Assembly: GCA_963772165.1 (NCBI GenBank)
Contig: CAVYWA010000014.1
Coordinates: forward strand, 287,316 to 351,315
From: JAGVPT01 sp963772165
GTDB lineage: Bacteria > Bacteroidota > Ignavibacteria > UBA10030 > UBA8401
Length of the DNA: 64,000 nt
Reading direction: 5' to 3'
Shown: positions 45,529-54,978 of the stretch, piece after piece
Layout of the letters: every line of letters begins with the position of its first letter
Position numbering within the stretch: the stretch's first letter is position 1
Translations under genes and position numbers: made by a program
Notes under the pieces: generated by a model
Told to the model about the DNA's origin: nothing
Database searches by the model: none
The model's input: only the letters and a program-made list of their open reading frames with translations

Positions 45529-47340
45529 CTATTTCGTCATCAGTTCTTCATACCAATTTTTCAGCACGAAAAATGCTTTTTTCTTTTGTCCCTTGTCTGA
45601 AACTAAACCTTTTCGGTTGAAATCGTCCTGCATACCCGGAAGCTGGCGGCGCGGAGATCTGAAATCTTTTAGAATCCAAGGTGTTGTACCGGCTAACCCG
45701 GGAATATGTTTTAACATCGTGACACTATGAAGATACAAATCTTCCTGATAATCCTCCGTAAAACGATCCGTCTTTGCGCCGCGTAATCCGTAGACACATT
45801 CACCCCCAAATTCACTAACGATGACAGGTTTCTGTTCTGAAAACGTCCAGCTCACCCGGTCACATTTTTCAGGAAATCCATCGTACCAACCCACGTACTC
45901 ATTGAAGCTAATGACATCGAACAATTTTCCCAATTGATCGTTAACGGTCATCAGTCCAGGTTTTATTTCTTCCTTTTCCAGGGCTGCACTGACAAATCGT
46001 ACATTATCCATACTGCGTGCTTTAGCAGCCAACCGGCTTAAGAAATCAAAACGCTCAGGGCTTTGAGGTGTTTCGTTGGCAATAGACCAAATAATGATGT
46101 TGGCTCTGTTTTTATCGCGGGTAATCATATCGCTAAGCTGACTCTCGGCATTTTTATACGTCTCCGGATTACTCCATTGGATGGTCCAGTACACCGGTAT
46201 TTCAGACCAGACCATAAGCCCCATTTTTTCAGCCTGACGAATCATTTGCTCGTTGTGCGGATAGTGTGCCAGGCGGACGAAATTGCAGCCCAGTTCTTTA
46301 GCCCACCCTAACAGGATCGCATCTTCTTCAGAGGAATAAGCCCTTCCGTTACGGTACGCCGCTTCTTCGTGGATGCAGACACCGCGGCAAAAAATTTCTT
46401 TGCCATTGAGTAAAATCTTGGTTCCCTTGGTTTCAATGGTCCTGAACCCAATGTCGTCAGATATCGTTTCACTTTCAGACGTAATCGAAACTTTATAGAG
46501 TTTGGGATTTTCGGGGCTCCAATAAACAGGCGCTGCTTTTATTTCGAAAGGGGCATATCCGTTTTTGTCGGTACTCACTTCCTGACGCACCTTTAACTCA
46601 GGGATTTCGATTTTGACTTGTTGAATGGCTTGCTTTCCATCCAGTTGAACCCATCCGCTGATTCTGTTTTTATCGCCTTTTTTCAATTGAACATAATAAT
46701 CTCGAATAAAGGTAAGAGGTGTTTCAATTAAATGAACCTGGCGGGTAATTCCCCCGTAGTTCCACCAATCGGTATTGATGGTTGGAACACCTTCAAGCAC
46801 TCGCTTATTATCTACTTTCACGACAATTGAATTTTCGCCGGATTTTAGCAGACCGGTCACCTCGAAGTTGAAAGGTGTGAAGCCGCCTACGTGTTTGCCG
46901 ATTTCTTTTCCGTTTAAAAAAACAATCGCCTCGTAATTGACAGCAGCAAAATGCAAGAATTGACGATGTCCATTGGCAGGGTTGTAGTCGAATCGTTTTC
47001 TGTACCACACCGTCCCTTCATAATAATACAACTCGAGACGTTGCGTATTCCAATCTCCGGGGACTGAGAGCGTTTTGTCGGTAGAAAAATTGTATTCTTG
47101 TAAAACGCTTTTATCTACTATCTCCTTATCGCTTCCGAAACCATCGGCTAAGGGCTGTCGGCGATAATCATAGTATCCGTTTTCATAGGGATCGACGATG
47201 GTTTTCCAAAGCCCGTCCAATGATACTGCCTTTCGTCCATCCACATTAATAAGTTGTGGATATAATTGCCCGGAAAGCGAAAAAGATGAATACGTTGTCA
47301 ATAGCAGCAATCCATACGTTAGGGAATGAGTAATTTTCAT
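45529..47340 (-). CDS. Glycoside hydrolase family 2 protein (beta-glucuronidase-like)
   Basis: The 603-residue secreted enzyme has a signal peptide (LTYGLLLLTTYSSFSLSGQ). The sugar-binding jelly-roll domain has SVPGDWNTQRLELYYYEGTV and WYRKRF. An Ig-like domain follows, then the TIM barrel with RGVCIHEEAAYRNGRAYSSE, LGCNFVRLAHYPHNEQMIR, the acid/base Glu in WSIANETP and the nucleophile Glu in VIVSEFGGE. The order is that of GH2 beta-glucuronidases/galactosidases. The true sugar is not certain. It follows the ThuA-like gene on the same strand by 134 bp. Confidence 0.92.
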   Translation of the reverse strand: MKITHSLTYGLLLLTTYSSFSLSGQLYPQLINVDGRKAVSLDGLWKTIVDPYENGYYDYRRQPLADGFGSDKEIVDKSVLQEYNFSTDKTLSVPGDWNTQRLELYYYEGTVWYRKRFDYNPANGHRQFLHFAAVNYEAIVFLNGKEIGKHVGGFTPFNFEVTGLLKSGENSIVVKVDNKRVLEGVPTINTDWWNYGGITRQVHLIETPLTFIRDYYVQLKKGDKNRISGWVQLDGKQAIQQVKIEIPELKVRQEVSTDKNGYAPFEIKAAPVYWSPENPKLYKVSITSESETISDDIGFRTIETKGTKILLNGKEIFCRGVCIHEEAAYRNGRAYSSEEDAILLGWAKELGCNFVRLAHYPHNEQMIRQAEKMGLMVWSEIPVYWTIQWSNPETYKNAESQLSDMITRDKNRANIIIWSIANETPQSPERFDFLSRLAAKARSMDNVRFVSAALEKEEIKPGLMTVNDQLGKLFDVISFNEYVGWYDGFPEKCDRVSWTFSEQKPVIVSEFGGECVYGLRGAKTDRFTEDYQEDLYLHSVTMLKHIPGLAGTTPWILKDFRSPRRQLPGMQDDFNRKGLVSDKGQKKKAFFVLKNWYEELMTK

Positions 47341-47474
47341 AAAGTGAGTTTTGTGTTCATGGAATTGCTCGTCAGTATTTTTGTGCCGCTCATCTCTTCA
47401 ATTATGAGTGATGAAATTTGAATTATAAATGATGCTCATCCATGCCGAAAGTCGCGGATATCCTGAACATGAAT

Positions 47475-48296
47475 TTACTCGGCCTTGCCCGCAGCCCAGA
47501 GGATGGCGCCGGTTAAATGTTTTCTGAACATTTCATTATCGTATAATTCCGCCGTATGCCCCAGTGCCGTATAAAAACTTCGTCCCCGGCCGATATTTTG
47601 GCACCAAATTAAAGGATGGTCGCCCATGACTAAATTGACGTTCTTAAACCATAAATTTTCATCAATGTTATACGATTTCTCATCAATTGAAGCCAGCACT
47701 TTAACGTTGCTGTTCTTCCTTGGATTTCGGTCAAAAGTATAAAATTCATCCTTCCATTTTATAGTATCGGCATCAAAGCATGTTGTTGCAGGATGATTTC
47801 TATTTTCGATTATAAGTTTTCCTTCATGAACTGGAGGATGGCCGAGGAAGTGAGCTCCCACTAATGTTTCGTACCACGGCCACTTATATTCAGTATCAGT
47901 CGCTGAATGGACTCCGACAAACCCGCCGCCGTTTTCAACGTAGTGCTGGAGCGCAAGTTTCTCCTCATCGTTCAGTAAGTTGTTTCCGGTAGTGAGCAAA
48001 AATATGACGGCATTGTATTTACTCAATTCCTTCTCCGAAAAAAAAGTAGAGTCTTCGGTAAAGGTGATTTGCCATTTATGCTCATGTGCCATCTCATAAA
48101 ATGCCTTTATGGCATTTGGCTTCGAATCATGGTAAAAACCGGCCGTCTTGGTGAAAACCAGCACATTCATTCCTTGGCTCGGTTGGCGGTCAAAAACTTG
48201 CAATCGGCCATTGTCAGCAGCGTGGTCTTGCGAAAAAGTGTTGCTTGCAAGGACAACGGTACTGATCAATAATAAAAGCTTCTTTGTCATTGTCAT
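47475..48296 (-). CDS. ThuA-domain secreted protein
   Basis: The 273-residue protein has a signal peptide (KKLLLLISTVVLASNTFSQ). The ThuA domain has VLVFTKTAGFYHDSKPNAIK, YNAVIFLLTTGNNLLNDEEK, GGGFVGVHSATDTEYKWPWY, VGAHFLGHPP and the C-terminal SFYTALGHTAELYDNEMFRK. This amidotransferase-like fold is linked to sugar (trehalose-type) utilisation and found next to glycosidases. The catalytic Cys of true amidotransferases is absent, as usual. It lies 48 bp after the DUF362 gene. Confidence 0.92.
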   Translation of the reverse strand: MTMTKKLLLLISTVVLASNTFSQDHAADNGRLQVFDRQPSQGMNVLVFTKTAGFYHDSKPNAIKAFYEMAHEHKWQITFTEDSTFFSEKELSKYNAVIFLLTTGNNLLNDEEKLALQHYVENGGGFVGVHSATDTEYKWPWYETLVGAHFLGHPPVHEGKLIIENRNHPATTCFDADTIKWKDEFYTFDRNPRKNSNVKVLASIDEKSYNIDENLWFKNVNLVMGDHPLIWCQNIGRGRSFYTALGHTAELYDNEMFRKHLTGAILWAAGKAE

Positions 48297-48344
48297 ATCA
48301 TGTATGAGTTATGATTTTATTTATGCTTGATGACCAACATTGCT

Positions 48345-49907
48345 TTATTCGTCTTTGACCGGACAATAAATTAATTCGATGCCCTTTCCATTTTTATCTA
48401 GGTTGCGGCTGTACTGTTTGTCGGCTGCATTGTTCCAATGTTCTGAAGTACCAAGACTGGCCAGTCTTTTTCCGGTACGTTCCGGATCGTAAAATGTTCC
48501 CGAAGGCGGGTTGTCGGCCAAAGCACTCTCATTGACTGAATAATCGCTGTACATCATGTCCGGGGCATCCGGCCATTCCGCAAGGGCAAAGTCCAGCACC
48601 ACGGCATCGATTGCCACACCGTCTTGCGATGCAAATAAGCTGCATGGCCAATTGTTATTGAATGGTGCGAGCGACCACTTGAAGGCAGGGACTTTGTCGA
48701 CAAACTTATTACCGTAGATGCCATCGATGAGAAACAGCATTGTTTTTGCCCCGAGGTCTTTATGTCCCATATAATCCGGATAAACGGAATACGTGTGCAG
48801 CCCTTCCCGGCTTTGACTGAATCCGCTGGAGTGTGCATTCTTATGCCAATCATCTTCGATACTCGTACAGCCGAAAAAATTCTTGGCACAAAGGCTCACT
48901 CCCTGAGTAACATGTCCTTTCAGTATTGCCATATTGATGATATAATCGGCTTCAACCACGCAGGTTGCCAATCCCGTTGCTACTTTCCCATTGTCGACAG
49001 AGTAGGGGATTGCATGTTCAACGAAGGTCGCTTGTTCACGTCCATCGCCCCCAACATGATCGACGTAATGTACCTTTGGGTAAACCCCATGGCACTTGTC
49101 ATACACATTATTGGTGATAAACCTGCTGGGGTCGGTTACGGTAATATTCTCCTGCAAAACGCCAGCTTCATTCACCAAGCTTTTTAGAAGAGATAGAATC
49201 AACTCCGGATTTGCATTTATTTCATTGTTGCTTTCGTGGGAATACGTATTGTTCAGATTTATTTTAATAGTTACCTTTTCACCCGACGTATAGCCGGCAT
49301 CAGCATTTCGTTTTGTTTTATTGAAAAAACGGAACAAAGCATCCCACGATTCTTTTTCTTTTGGTATACCGGTCAGACTGCACAATGTTTGAGATAGAAG
49401 TTTATCGGTTTCCGTCTGATTGTTGAATCGATCTTCCCACCAAAAACCCGTTGATCCGTCCCATGATGAAATTTTTAGATTATGTCCCCATGCAACCCTG
49501 CCCGGATGGATGCCCTTGGCTACGCCAAGGGGAATGTTTGGCTTGTACCAGATTTCCAATTTCGTGGAGCTTGTTACTGAGTTAGACTGAGCGGTGAAAA
49601 AAGAGCCGGCAGCGATTCCCAATACTAAAAAAAAAGCCGCAGCAACGTATTTGGTTTCCAGGAGTTTACGCTTGGCTTTTTTGAAAGCAAACGTCGCGCC
49701 TGTCAAGGATAAAATCCAAATTACAAAACCCGACATCATTGGAGATGCCGCTTGCATGCAGGGGTAGGCCGCCCGCGAAGGTTTGGGAATGACCCGTATC
49801 AGAAACCAAAAAGTAGAACTAATGCCGAGCAATATAAAACTCAATTGTACCCAATGTCTTTTGGCACTTTGAGTACATGCGAAAAAGTTTTTTAATCCTG
49901 TTCTCAT
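48345..49907 (-). CDS. DUF362 family membrane-anchored protein
   Basis: The 520-residue protein has three hydrophobic segments at the N-terminus (about 19-36, 57-74 and 91-105). The DUF362 domain follows outside the membrane: KVTIKINLNNTYSHESNNEI, NITVTDPSRFI, CVVEADYIINMAILKGHVTQ and GVSLCAKNFFGC, and SLFASQDGVAIDAVVLDFAL. The family is often annotated as iron-sulfur or oxidoreductase-like, but few cysteines are arranged for a cluster here. It is the first gene of the three-gene group with ThuA and GH2. Its true function is unknown. Confidence 0.85.
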   Translation of the reverse strand: MRTGLKNFFACTQSAKRHWVQLSFILLGISSTFWFLIRVIPKPSRAAYPCMQAASPMMSGFVIWILSLTGATFAFKKAKRKLLETKYVAAAFFLVLGIAAGSFFTAQSNSVTSSTKLEIWYKPNIPLGVAKGIHPGRVAWGHNLKISSWDGSTGFWWEDRFNNQTETDKLLSQTLCSLTGIPKEKESWDALFRFFNKTKRNADAGYTSGEKVTIKINLNNTYSHESNNEINANPELILSLLKSLVNEAGVLQENITVTDPSRFITNNVYDKCHGVYPKVHYVDHVGGDGREQATFVEHAIPYSVDNGKVATGLATCVVEADYIINMAILKGHVTQGVSLCAKNFFGCTSIEDDWHKNAHSSGFSQSREGLHTYSVYPDYMGHKDLGAKTMLFLIDGIYGNKFVDKVPAFKWSLAPFNNNWPCSLFASQDGVAIDAVVLDFALAEWPDAPDMMYSDYSVNESALADNPPSGTFYDPERTGKRLASLGTSEHWNNAADKQYSRNLDKNGKGIELIYCPVKDE

Positions 49908-50002
49908 TTGGTCAATTCTTTTATTGATGATTCTTCTATCGAAGGCTAATGATTTATTTGAATCGTCTCACATCTATAAGCAGAATTTACGAGCTTTACT
50001 TT

Positions 50003-50560
50003 TTACTTTTTAGTTTTGAATTTCCGCGAACAATCCTTTCCGGGTGTGCTTCGACGAACGATTTCCAGCTTTTGAAACCCCCTCGCGGGCGGAGTGATTC
50101 GATGCGAATGGCAGACGGCAACGGCAAGGGCATCCGTTGCATCGAAAAATTTCGGCGTGGTTTTTAATTTCAAAAGATTTTTGATCATGAATTGGACTTG
50201 TTCTTTTGACGCAGCGCCGTTACCGACCACGGACTTTTTGATCTCACGGGGGGAATATTCTGATACGGGAACTTCGAAGTTGACTCCTGCCAGCATTGAA
50301 ACTCCCCGTGCCTGTCCGATCTTCAATGCAGACTGCGCGTTTTTACTGTAGAATGCGGTCTCGATCGCAAATTCATCCGGATGGAATTTCTCGATGATGC
50401 GGCAGAGCTCGGAATAAATCTTTCGCAGGCGGAGGGGCATTGAATCTCCCGAAGGAATGCGGATAACGCCGACATCAAGAACGCTGACCACGGCCCCGTT
50501 TTTTTTGATGACGCCGTATCCTGTAATGAGTGTTCCCGGGTCGACTCCGAGGATTATCAT
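50003..50560 (-). CDS. ruvC: Holliday junction resolvase RuvC
   Basis: The 185-residue endonuclease cuts four-way junctions. The acidic catalytic set is visible: GVDPGTLITGYGVI (Asp7), FAIETAFYSKNAQSALKIGQ (Glu), VVGNGAASKEQVQFMIKNLL, and FFDATDALAVAVCH (Asp-x-x-Asp). The length is somewhat above that of E. coli RuvC because of a basic C-terminal tail (KDCSRKFKTKK). It begins 15 bp after yebC, the usual order. ruvA is 4.5 kb further on. Confidence 0.95.
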   Translation of the reverse strand: MIILGVDPGTLITGYGVIKKNGAVVSVLDVGVIRIPSGDSMPLRLRKIYSELCRIIEKFHPDEFAIETAFYSKNAQSALKIGQARGVSMLAGVNFEVPVSEYSPREIKKSVVGNGAASKEQVQFMIKNLLKLKTTPKFFDATDALAVAVCHSHRITPPARGFQKLEIVRRSTPGKDCSRKFKTKK

Positions 50561-50575
50561 TGGCTTTGTTCGATG

Positions 50576-51325
50576 TCAGTTGCCAAAGTTCGCTAAAACC
50601 TTTTCGTCGATATCAAAGTTGGCGTAGACGTGCTGTGTGTCGTCGTGTTCTTCCAGTGCTTCCATCAGCTTAAGAACCCTTTCGGCGTCCGGTCCTTCCA
50701 CTTTTACGGTATTCTCAGGAACTTTGTGTATCTCGGCTTCTTCTATCGGAATGTGTTTGTCTTCGATTGCTTTTTTTACCGCTTCAAATGCTTCCGGCGA
50801 TGTCGTAATTTCAAATGAATCACCGTCGATTCGCAGATCATCCGCTCCGGCATCCAGGACAATCGAAAGCATATCATCTTCCGTCATGGCTCCTTTCGGC
50901 GTCCGGATAGTTCCTTTCTTATGGAACATCCATGCAACGGAGCCGGTGGCGCCGAATTTTCCGCCGTTTCGTTCAAGCAAATGCCGGATTTCCGAAACAG
51001 TTCTATTTTTATTGTCGGTGACCGATTCGATGATCACCGCAACGCCGCCGGGTGCGTACCCTTCGTACGTGACATCTTCGTACGACACGCCGGGAAGTTC
51101 GCCCGTTCCTTTCATAATGGCCCGTTTGATGTTATCCGCAGGCATATTGCTGGACTTTGCTTTGTCGATTGCAAGGCGGAGCCGCGGGTTGCCCGCCGGG
51201 TCGCCTCCTCCTGACTTTGCGGCAATAGTAATTTCTTTGATGATCTGAGTAAAAATTTTTCCGCGGCGCGAGTCTGTGACCGCTTTCTTTCTTTTTATCG
51301 TTGCCCATTTTGAATGTCCAGACAT
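50576..51325 (-). CDS. yebC: YebC/PmpR family transcription or translation factor
   Basis: The 249-residue protein starts SGHSKWATIKRKKAVTDSRR, the family hallmark. It continues with GKIFTQIIKEITIAAKSGGG, DPAGNPRLRLAIDKAKSSNM and YEGYAPGGVAVIIESVTDNK. The family was described as a DNA-binding regulator and more recently as a factor easing ribosome stalling. It is complete, with its ATG preceded by AAGGAGAC. It lies between recJ and ruvC on one likely transcript. Confidence 0.96.
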   Translation of the reverse strand: MSGHSKWATIKRKKAVTDSRRGKIFTQIIKEITIAAKSGGGDPAGNPRLRLAIDKAKSSNMPADNIKRAIMKGTGELPGVSYEDVTYEGYAPGGVAVIIESVTDNKNRTVSEIRHLLERNGGKFGATGSVAWMFHKKGTIRTPKGAMTEDDMLSIVLDAGADDLRIDGDSFEITTSPEAFEAVKKAIEDKHIPIEEAEIHKVPENTVKVEGPDAERVLKLMEALEEHDDTQHVYANFDIDEKVLANFGN

Positions 51326-51360
51326 ACTCTGTCTCCTTGAATTTCCGGATTCAATAGATT

Positions 51361-53139
51361 CTAGTGAACTCCATTCCCTGCGGATGCCGTTCGTACATCT
51401 TTGATTTTTAATTGCGGGAGCTGAACTCCAGAAAAATCGCTTTCGTCGACCGCGAACACAATGTCGTAATATTTGTCACCGTTGTTGATACGTTCGAGCA
51501 AGTATCCAAGGTTGAAGCCGATACAGTCTAATGTTACGTTGTTCTTTTTGATTTTGAACCGTAAATGATTTCTTCCGACGATCCTTGCCTGCCCTAACGC
51601 TTCGACATGCCGGGTGACAAACGTCGGCCTCATATTTTTCGGCCCAAACGGGGCGAACTGTTTCAAGATGCGCGTGTACTTCGGCGTCATCTCTCCGAGG
51701 TCGATCTCCGTATCGATGGTAATGACCGGAGTGAGGAGCTCTTCCGTCAGCAATTCTTTTGCGACCGCATTGAATGCCTCTTTGAATTCTTCAACACGGT
51801 CGACCTCGAGTGTCAGCCCGGCTGCATATTTATGCCCGCCGAACTGCAGCAGCTTATCCTCGCAGCGTTTCAAAGCCTGGTAGATATTAAAGCCTGCGAT
51901 GCTGCGCGCCGAGCCTTTTGCCACGCCGTCCACCGTCGTCATCATGATCGCGGGGCGGTAGTATTTTTCTACCATCCGCGAAGCGACAATGCCGACAACT
52001 CCCGGATGCCATTGTTCCTGATGGAGGATGATCGCGCCCTCGTTTTCAACGTCGAGAAATTCTTCGACAAGCTGTTGAGCATGGATGAAGACGTCTTCAT
52101 CGATTTTGCGCCGGTTGATGTTTTCCGTCTCCAGCACTCGGGCAAAATCTACCGCCGACGAGTAATCGTCGGTGACGAGCAGTTCGACCGCTCTCTTTGC
52201 GTCGCCAAGCCTGCCGACCGCGTTAATTCTCGGAGCTAGGACGAATACGACCTGACCGGTAGTCATCGCGTCGGGTTTTAGTCCGGCACTGTCGAGAAGA
52301 GCCTTGATGCCCGGCCGCGGGTGCGTCGTGATAATTTCAAGTCCTAACTTGACAAAGATGCGATTTTCGTCGATCAACGGAACGATGTCGGCAGTGGTTG
52401 CAAGTGCGACGAAGTCAAGATATTTTCCGACTGCCGACTCGGTCCCGGCCGTCCGCGCAAGCGCTTGTATCAGTTTGAACCCGACTCCGGTCCCGCACAG
52501 GCTCTTGAAGGGATATTTGCATTCCGGTTTCAGCGGGTCAAGGACGGCAACTGCTTTTGGAATCTCATCGTTCGGTTCGTGGTGGTCACAAATGATGACG
52601 TCGATGCCGAGCGATCGTGCATATTCTACCTGGTCGACGGCGGTAATCCCGCAATCGATGGAGACGAGAAGCGTGGTAGCTCGTTCCTTTGCATGGTCAA
52701 TTCCAGCGCGGGATATCCCATACCCCTCTTTGATCCTGTCCGGAATGTAGTAAGCAACATCGCAACCCAATTCTTTGAAGAAAAGGTAGAGCATCCCGGC
52801 GCCGTTCGTTCCGTCGACGTCATAATCCCCATACACGAGGATTTTTTCATTTTTTGAACGAGCAGAGAGAATCCGCTCAACGGCAAGGTACATTCCATCC
52901 ATGAGGAATGGGTCGTGGAATTCATTCTCTGATGGGCGGAAATAGCGGCGCGCCTTTTCGAAATCATCAATCCCGCGGTTGACGAGGATCGTCGCGAGCG
53001 ATGGAGCGATCGAGAGCTCATCGGACAGTTTTTTTACGAGCGATGGATCGGGCGGGTCCGAAATCGTCCATCGGTATTCTTTGATAGGTGTCAATGCTTT
53101 CTCCTCCAAGTGATTGAATGCACCGGATGAAATGGTCAT
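51361..53139 (-). CDS. recJ: Single-stranded-DNA exonuclease RecJ
   Basis: The 592-residue 5'-3' exonuclease belongs to the DHH family. Motifs are LVYGDYDVDGTNGAGMLYLF, the SIDCGIT block, VIICDHHEPND (DHH), and GTGVGFKLIQALA. The C-terminal DHHA1 has QFGGHKYAAGLTLEVDRVEE, and an OB domain follows. The ATG at 53139 has AGGAG before it. A TTG at 53094 with GGAGGAG at 6 bp (53101-53107) is an equally good start and would remove 15 residues of weak similarity. It lies just after the RNase P RNA gene on the same strand. Confidence 0.95.
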   Translation of the reverse strand: MTISSGAFNHLEEKALTPIKEYRWTISDPPDPSLVKKLSDELSIAPSLATILVNRGIDDFEKARRYFRPSENEFHDPFLMDGMYLAVERILSARSKNEKILVYGDYDVDGTNGAGMLYLFFKELGCDVAYYIPDRIKEGYGISRAGIDHAKERATTLLVSIDCGITAVDQVEYARSLGIDVIICDHHEPNDEIPKAVAVLDPLKPECKYPFKSLCGTGVGFKLIQALARTAGTESAVGKYLDFVALATTADIVPLIDENRIFVKLGLEIITTHPRPGIKALLDSAGLKPDAMTTGQVVFVLAPRINAVGRLGDAKRAVELLVTDDYSSAVDFARVLETENINRRKIDEDVFIHAQQLVEEFLDVENEGAIILHQEQWHPGVVGIVASRMVEKYYRPAIMMTTVDGVAKGSARSIAGFNIYQALKRCEDKLLQFGGHKYAAGLTLEVDRVEEFKEAFNAVAKELLTEELLTPVITIDTEIDLGEMTPKYTRILKQFAPFGPKNMRPTFVTRHVEALGQARIVGRNHLRFKIKKNNVTLDCIGFNLGYLLERINNGDKYYDIVFAVDESDFSGVQLPQLKIKDVRTASAGNGVH

Positions 53140-53202
53140 TCAACTCCTGATTTGAAAAAGCATCCATAGCACGGGCCAAAACGTTTTTCCTGCAATAGCT
53201 CT

Positions 53203-53695
53203 GAGGTACGTCGGTAAGCCGAATTCTGTCTGCTTCCGCCAACGCTTGCGCGCGAACGGAAGGAGGCAACCATTTATCTCGAATCGTTTTTGCAAACGAA
53301 CTGAAGCGACCTACCCATTCCGTTTTTGCTTCCGCAAAGTTGAGTAGGCATCTCTTCTTCCGGCGAACGTTGCGCGTTCACCGGAAAGCGGAATTTACTT
53401 GGTCTTTCTCCCGGTGGGGTTTGTCATGCCGGCGTTATCACTAACGCCGCGGTGCGCTCTTACATTAAGGTCTCCTAGGAGACCCGCACCATTTCACCCT
53501 TGCTCCGGCGCATGCAAAGATATCGTCCGGAGCGGTATATTTTCTGTGACACTTTCCGTAAGATTGCTCTTCCTGGATGTTATCCAGCACCGTGCCCGTC
53601 CCGCTGAATCTCTGCGAGATTCAGCGGGATGGAGTTCGGACTTTCCTCCTAAATAAAGTACAGCAGTATTTAAGCGATTGCCTGACGTACGCTCA
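53203..53695 (-). ncRNA. rnpB: RNase P RNA, bacterial type A
   Basis: The minus strand contains the universal blocks in order: AGGAGGAAAGTCCGAACTCC, CACAGAAAATATACCGC, GGGTGAAATGGTGCGGGT (with GTAAGAGCGCACCGC), AAACCCCACCGGGAGAAAGA with CCAAGTA, and near the 3' end GACAGAATTCGGCTTACCGA. Helix P1 is closed by GAGCGTACGTC at the 5' end and GACGTACCTC at the 3' end, so the ends are set at about 53695 and 53203. It is the ribozyme that matures tRNA 5' ends. At about 493 nt it is longer than most; extra hairpins lie at 53355-53390 and 53600-53630. Confidence 0.95.
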
Positions 53696-53788
53696 ATGTT
53701 GCTTGCAAGAATGTAGAGTGAACGAGTCAGCACGTGATATAGATGAATGAATTAAATTTTTATCGTGGCCGCGAGCAAGCGCACTTTG

Positions 53789-54217
53789 TTACCGGGTCTG
53801 CTCGTCGATACTTTCGTTCGCCAACGCATCGGCTTCTTTATTTCTTTCCCTCGGCACATGTTTGATTGAAAATTCATAGTGTGCAGAACGTAGAATTTCA
53901 TGCACTTCGTCAAAAAGCTTTTTCAACGTGCGGTCTTTAACCTTATACACGCCGTTCATCTGCCGAACCATTAATTCGCTGTCGGAGTGCAGGACCAACC
54001 TGCTGCATGAAAATTTGTTTGCATCTCCGAACAAGGCATTCACTTTCTGCAGGCATTCGATGAGCGCCGTGTATTCAGCGACATTGTTGGTAACATTTCC
54101 TAAATATTTTTTCCTCGTTGCCAGCACATTTCCTGATTCGTCTTTCAGGACAATACCAATGCCGCCATGCCCCGGGTTTCCACGTGCCGCACCGTCGGTG
54201 AATCCGTAGATCGTCAT
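53789..54217 (-). CDS. RNase HI-family ribonuclease
   Basis: The protein has 142 residues from ATG 54217. It cuts RNA in RNA-DNA hybrids. The catalytic acids are visible: Asp in IYGFTDGAARGNPGHGGIGI, Glu in NVAEYTALIECL, Asp in LVLHSDSELMVRQMNG, and the last Asp in NKEADALANESID. The variant lacks the basic protrusion of E. coli RNase HI, like archaeal-type RNase HI. Its start overlaps the zinc-ribbon gene stop by 4 bp (ATGA), a coupling that fixes the start; the longer upstream frame is not needed. Confidence 0.92.
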   Translation of the reverse strand: MTIYGFTDGAARGNPGHGGIGIVLKDESGNVLATRKKYLGNVTNNVAEYTALIECLQKVNALFGDANKFSCSRLVLHSDSELMVRQMNGVYKVKDRTLKKLFDEVHEILRSAHYEFSIKHVPRERNKEADALANESIDEQTR

Positions 54218-54957
54218 ACTGCTTTTTCTTTTTCGCTCGCTTGTGCAAGCTCCGCCGAAATAATAATCCTGCCGCAATGTTCGCACGTGAACATCTTGCT
54301 TTGCGTGCGGAGTTCCAGCAAGCGTTGGGGCGGAATTTTGTTGTGGCAACCGCCGCAAGAGTTGCGCCGTACGGTCACCACGGCCTGTCCGTTGCGTCCT
54401 TTCCTGATGCGGTCATACCGGGAGAGGGTGTCCGATTTCAGTCGCACGACAATCTTTTCGCGCTGATGTTTCAGCGTCAGTTCTTCATCCTCGTTTGCTT
54501 TGGAAACCTCGGCCAGCTCAGCCTGTTTTTCATCCAACTGCACCGTAAGTTCTTCAAGTTGTTTCGTCAGAGTCTCAATCTCCGTTTTTGTACTTGCCAT
54601 CGTATTTTCGAGACTCTCGAACTGCTTTTGTAAATTTTTTATCGATTCTGTCGAAAAATCTATTTCTTTGGTCAACGCGTCGTACTCTTTATTGCTTCGA
54701 ACTTCATACTGCTGTGCTTTGTATTTTTCAAGCTTTTCTTTGAATTCAAGAATATCGACATCGGCTTTGTCCCTTCCAAGGACCGATGCGGTCACAAGGT
54801 CCTGCTTTTCTTTTATGAGTCCGTGTAGCCTGTCGGCTTCGCTTTGCAGTTTTTTTACCGCTTCCGGTAAATCCCCTTTCATTTCTTCCAAATCGTCGAG
54901 TGAACTATCGACGATCTGTAACCTGTACAACAGCTTTAGCGTTTCGTCCAATTCCAA
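54214..54957 (-). CDS. Coiled-coil protein with C4-type zinc ribbon (CdsZ/DUF164)
   Basis: The 247-residue protein has a long coiled coil at about residues 10-165 (e.g. KNLQKQFESLENTMASTKTE). A C-terminal zinc ribbon with four Cys follows: SCGGCHNKIPP and FTCEHCGRIIIS. The family binds nucleic acid and often lies next to nif3 and rnhA, as here. It starts 21 bp after the nif3-like gene and overlaps the RNase HI gene by 4 bp. Confidence 0.93.
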   Translation of the reverse strand: MELDETLKLLYRLQIVDSSLDDLEEMKGDLPEAVKKLQSEADRLHGLIKEKQDLVTASVLGRDKADVDILEFKEKLEKYKAQQYEVRSNKEYDALTKEIDFSTESIKNLQKQFESLENTMASTKTEIETLTKQLEELTVQLDEKQAELAEVSKANEDEELTLKHQREKIVVRLKSDTLSRYDRIRKGRNGQAVVTVRRNSCGGCHNKIPPQRLLELRTQSKMFTCEHCGRIIISAELAQASEKEKAV

Positions 54958-54978
54958 CTCCTTGACAGCGATTCTGTG

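Noticed and set aside
53018..53269. Minus-strand ORF of 83 codons upstream of recJ
   Set aside because: It overlaps the conserved 3' end of RNase P RNA, and its sequence is explained by that RNA.
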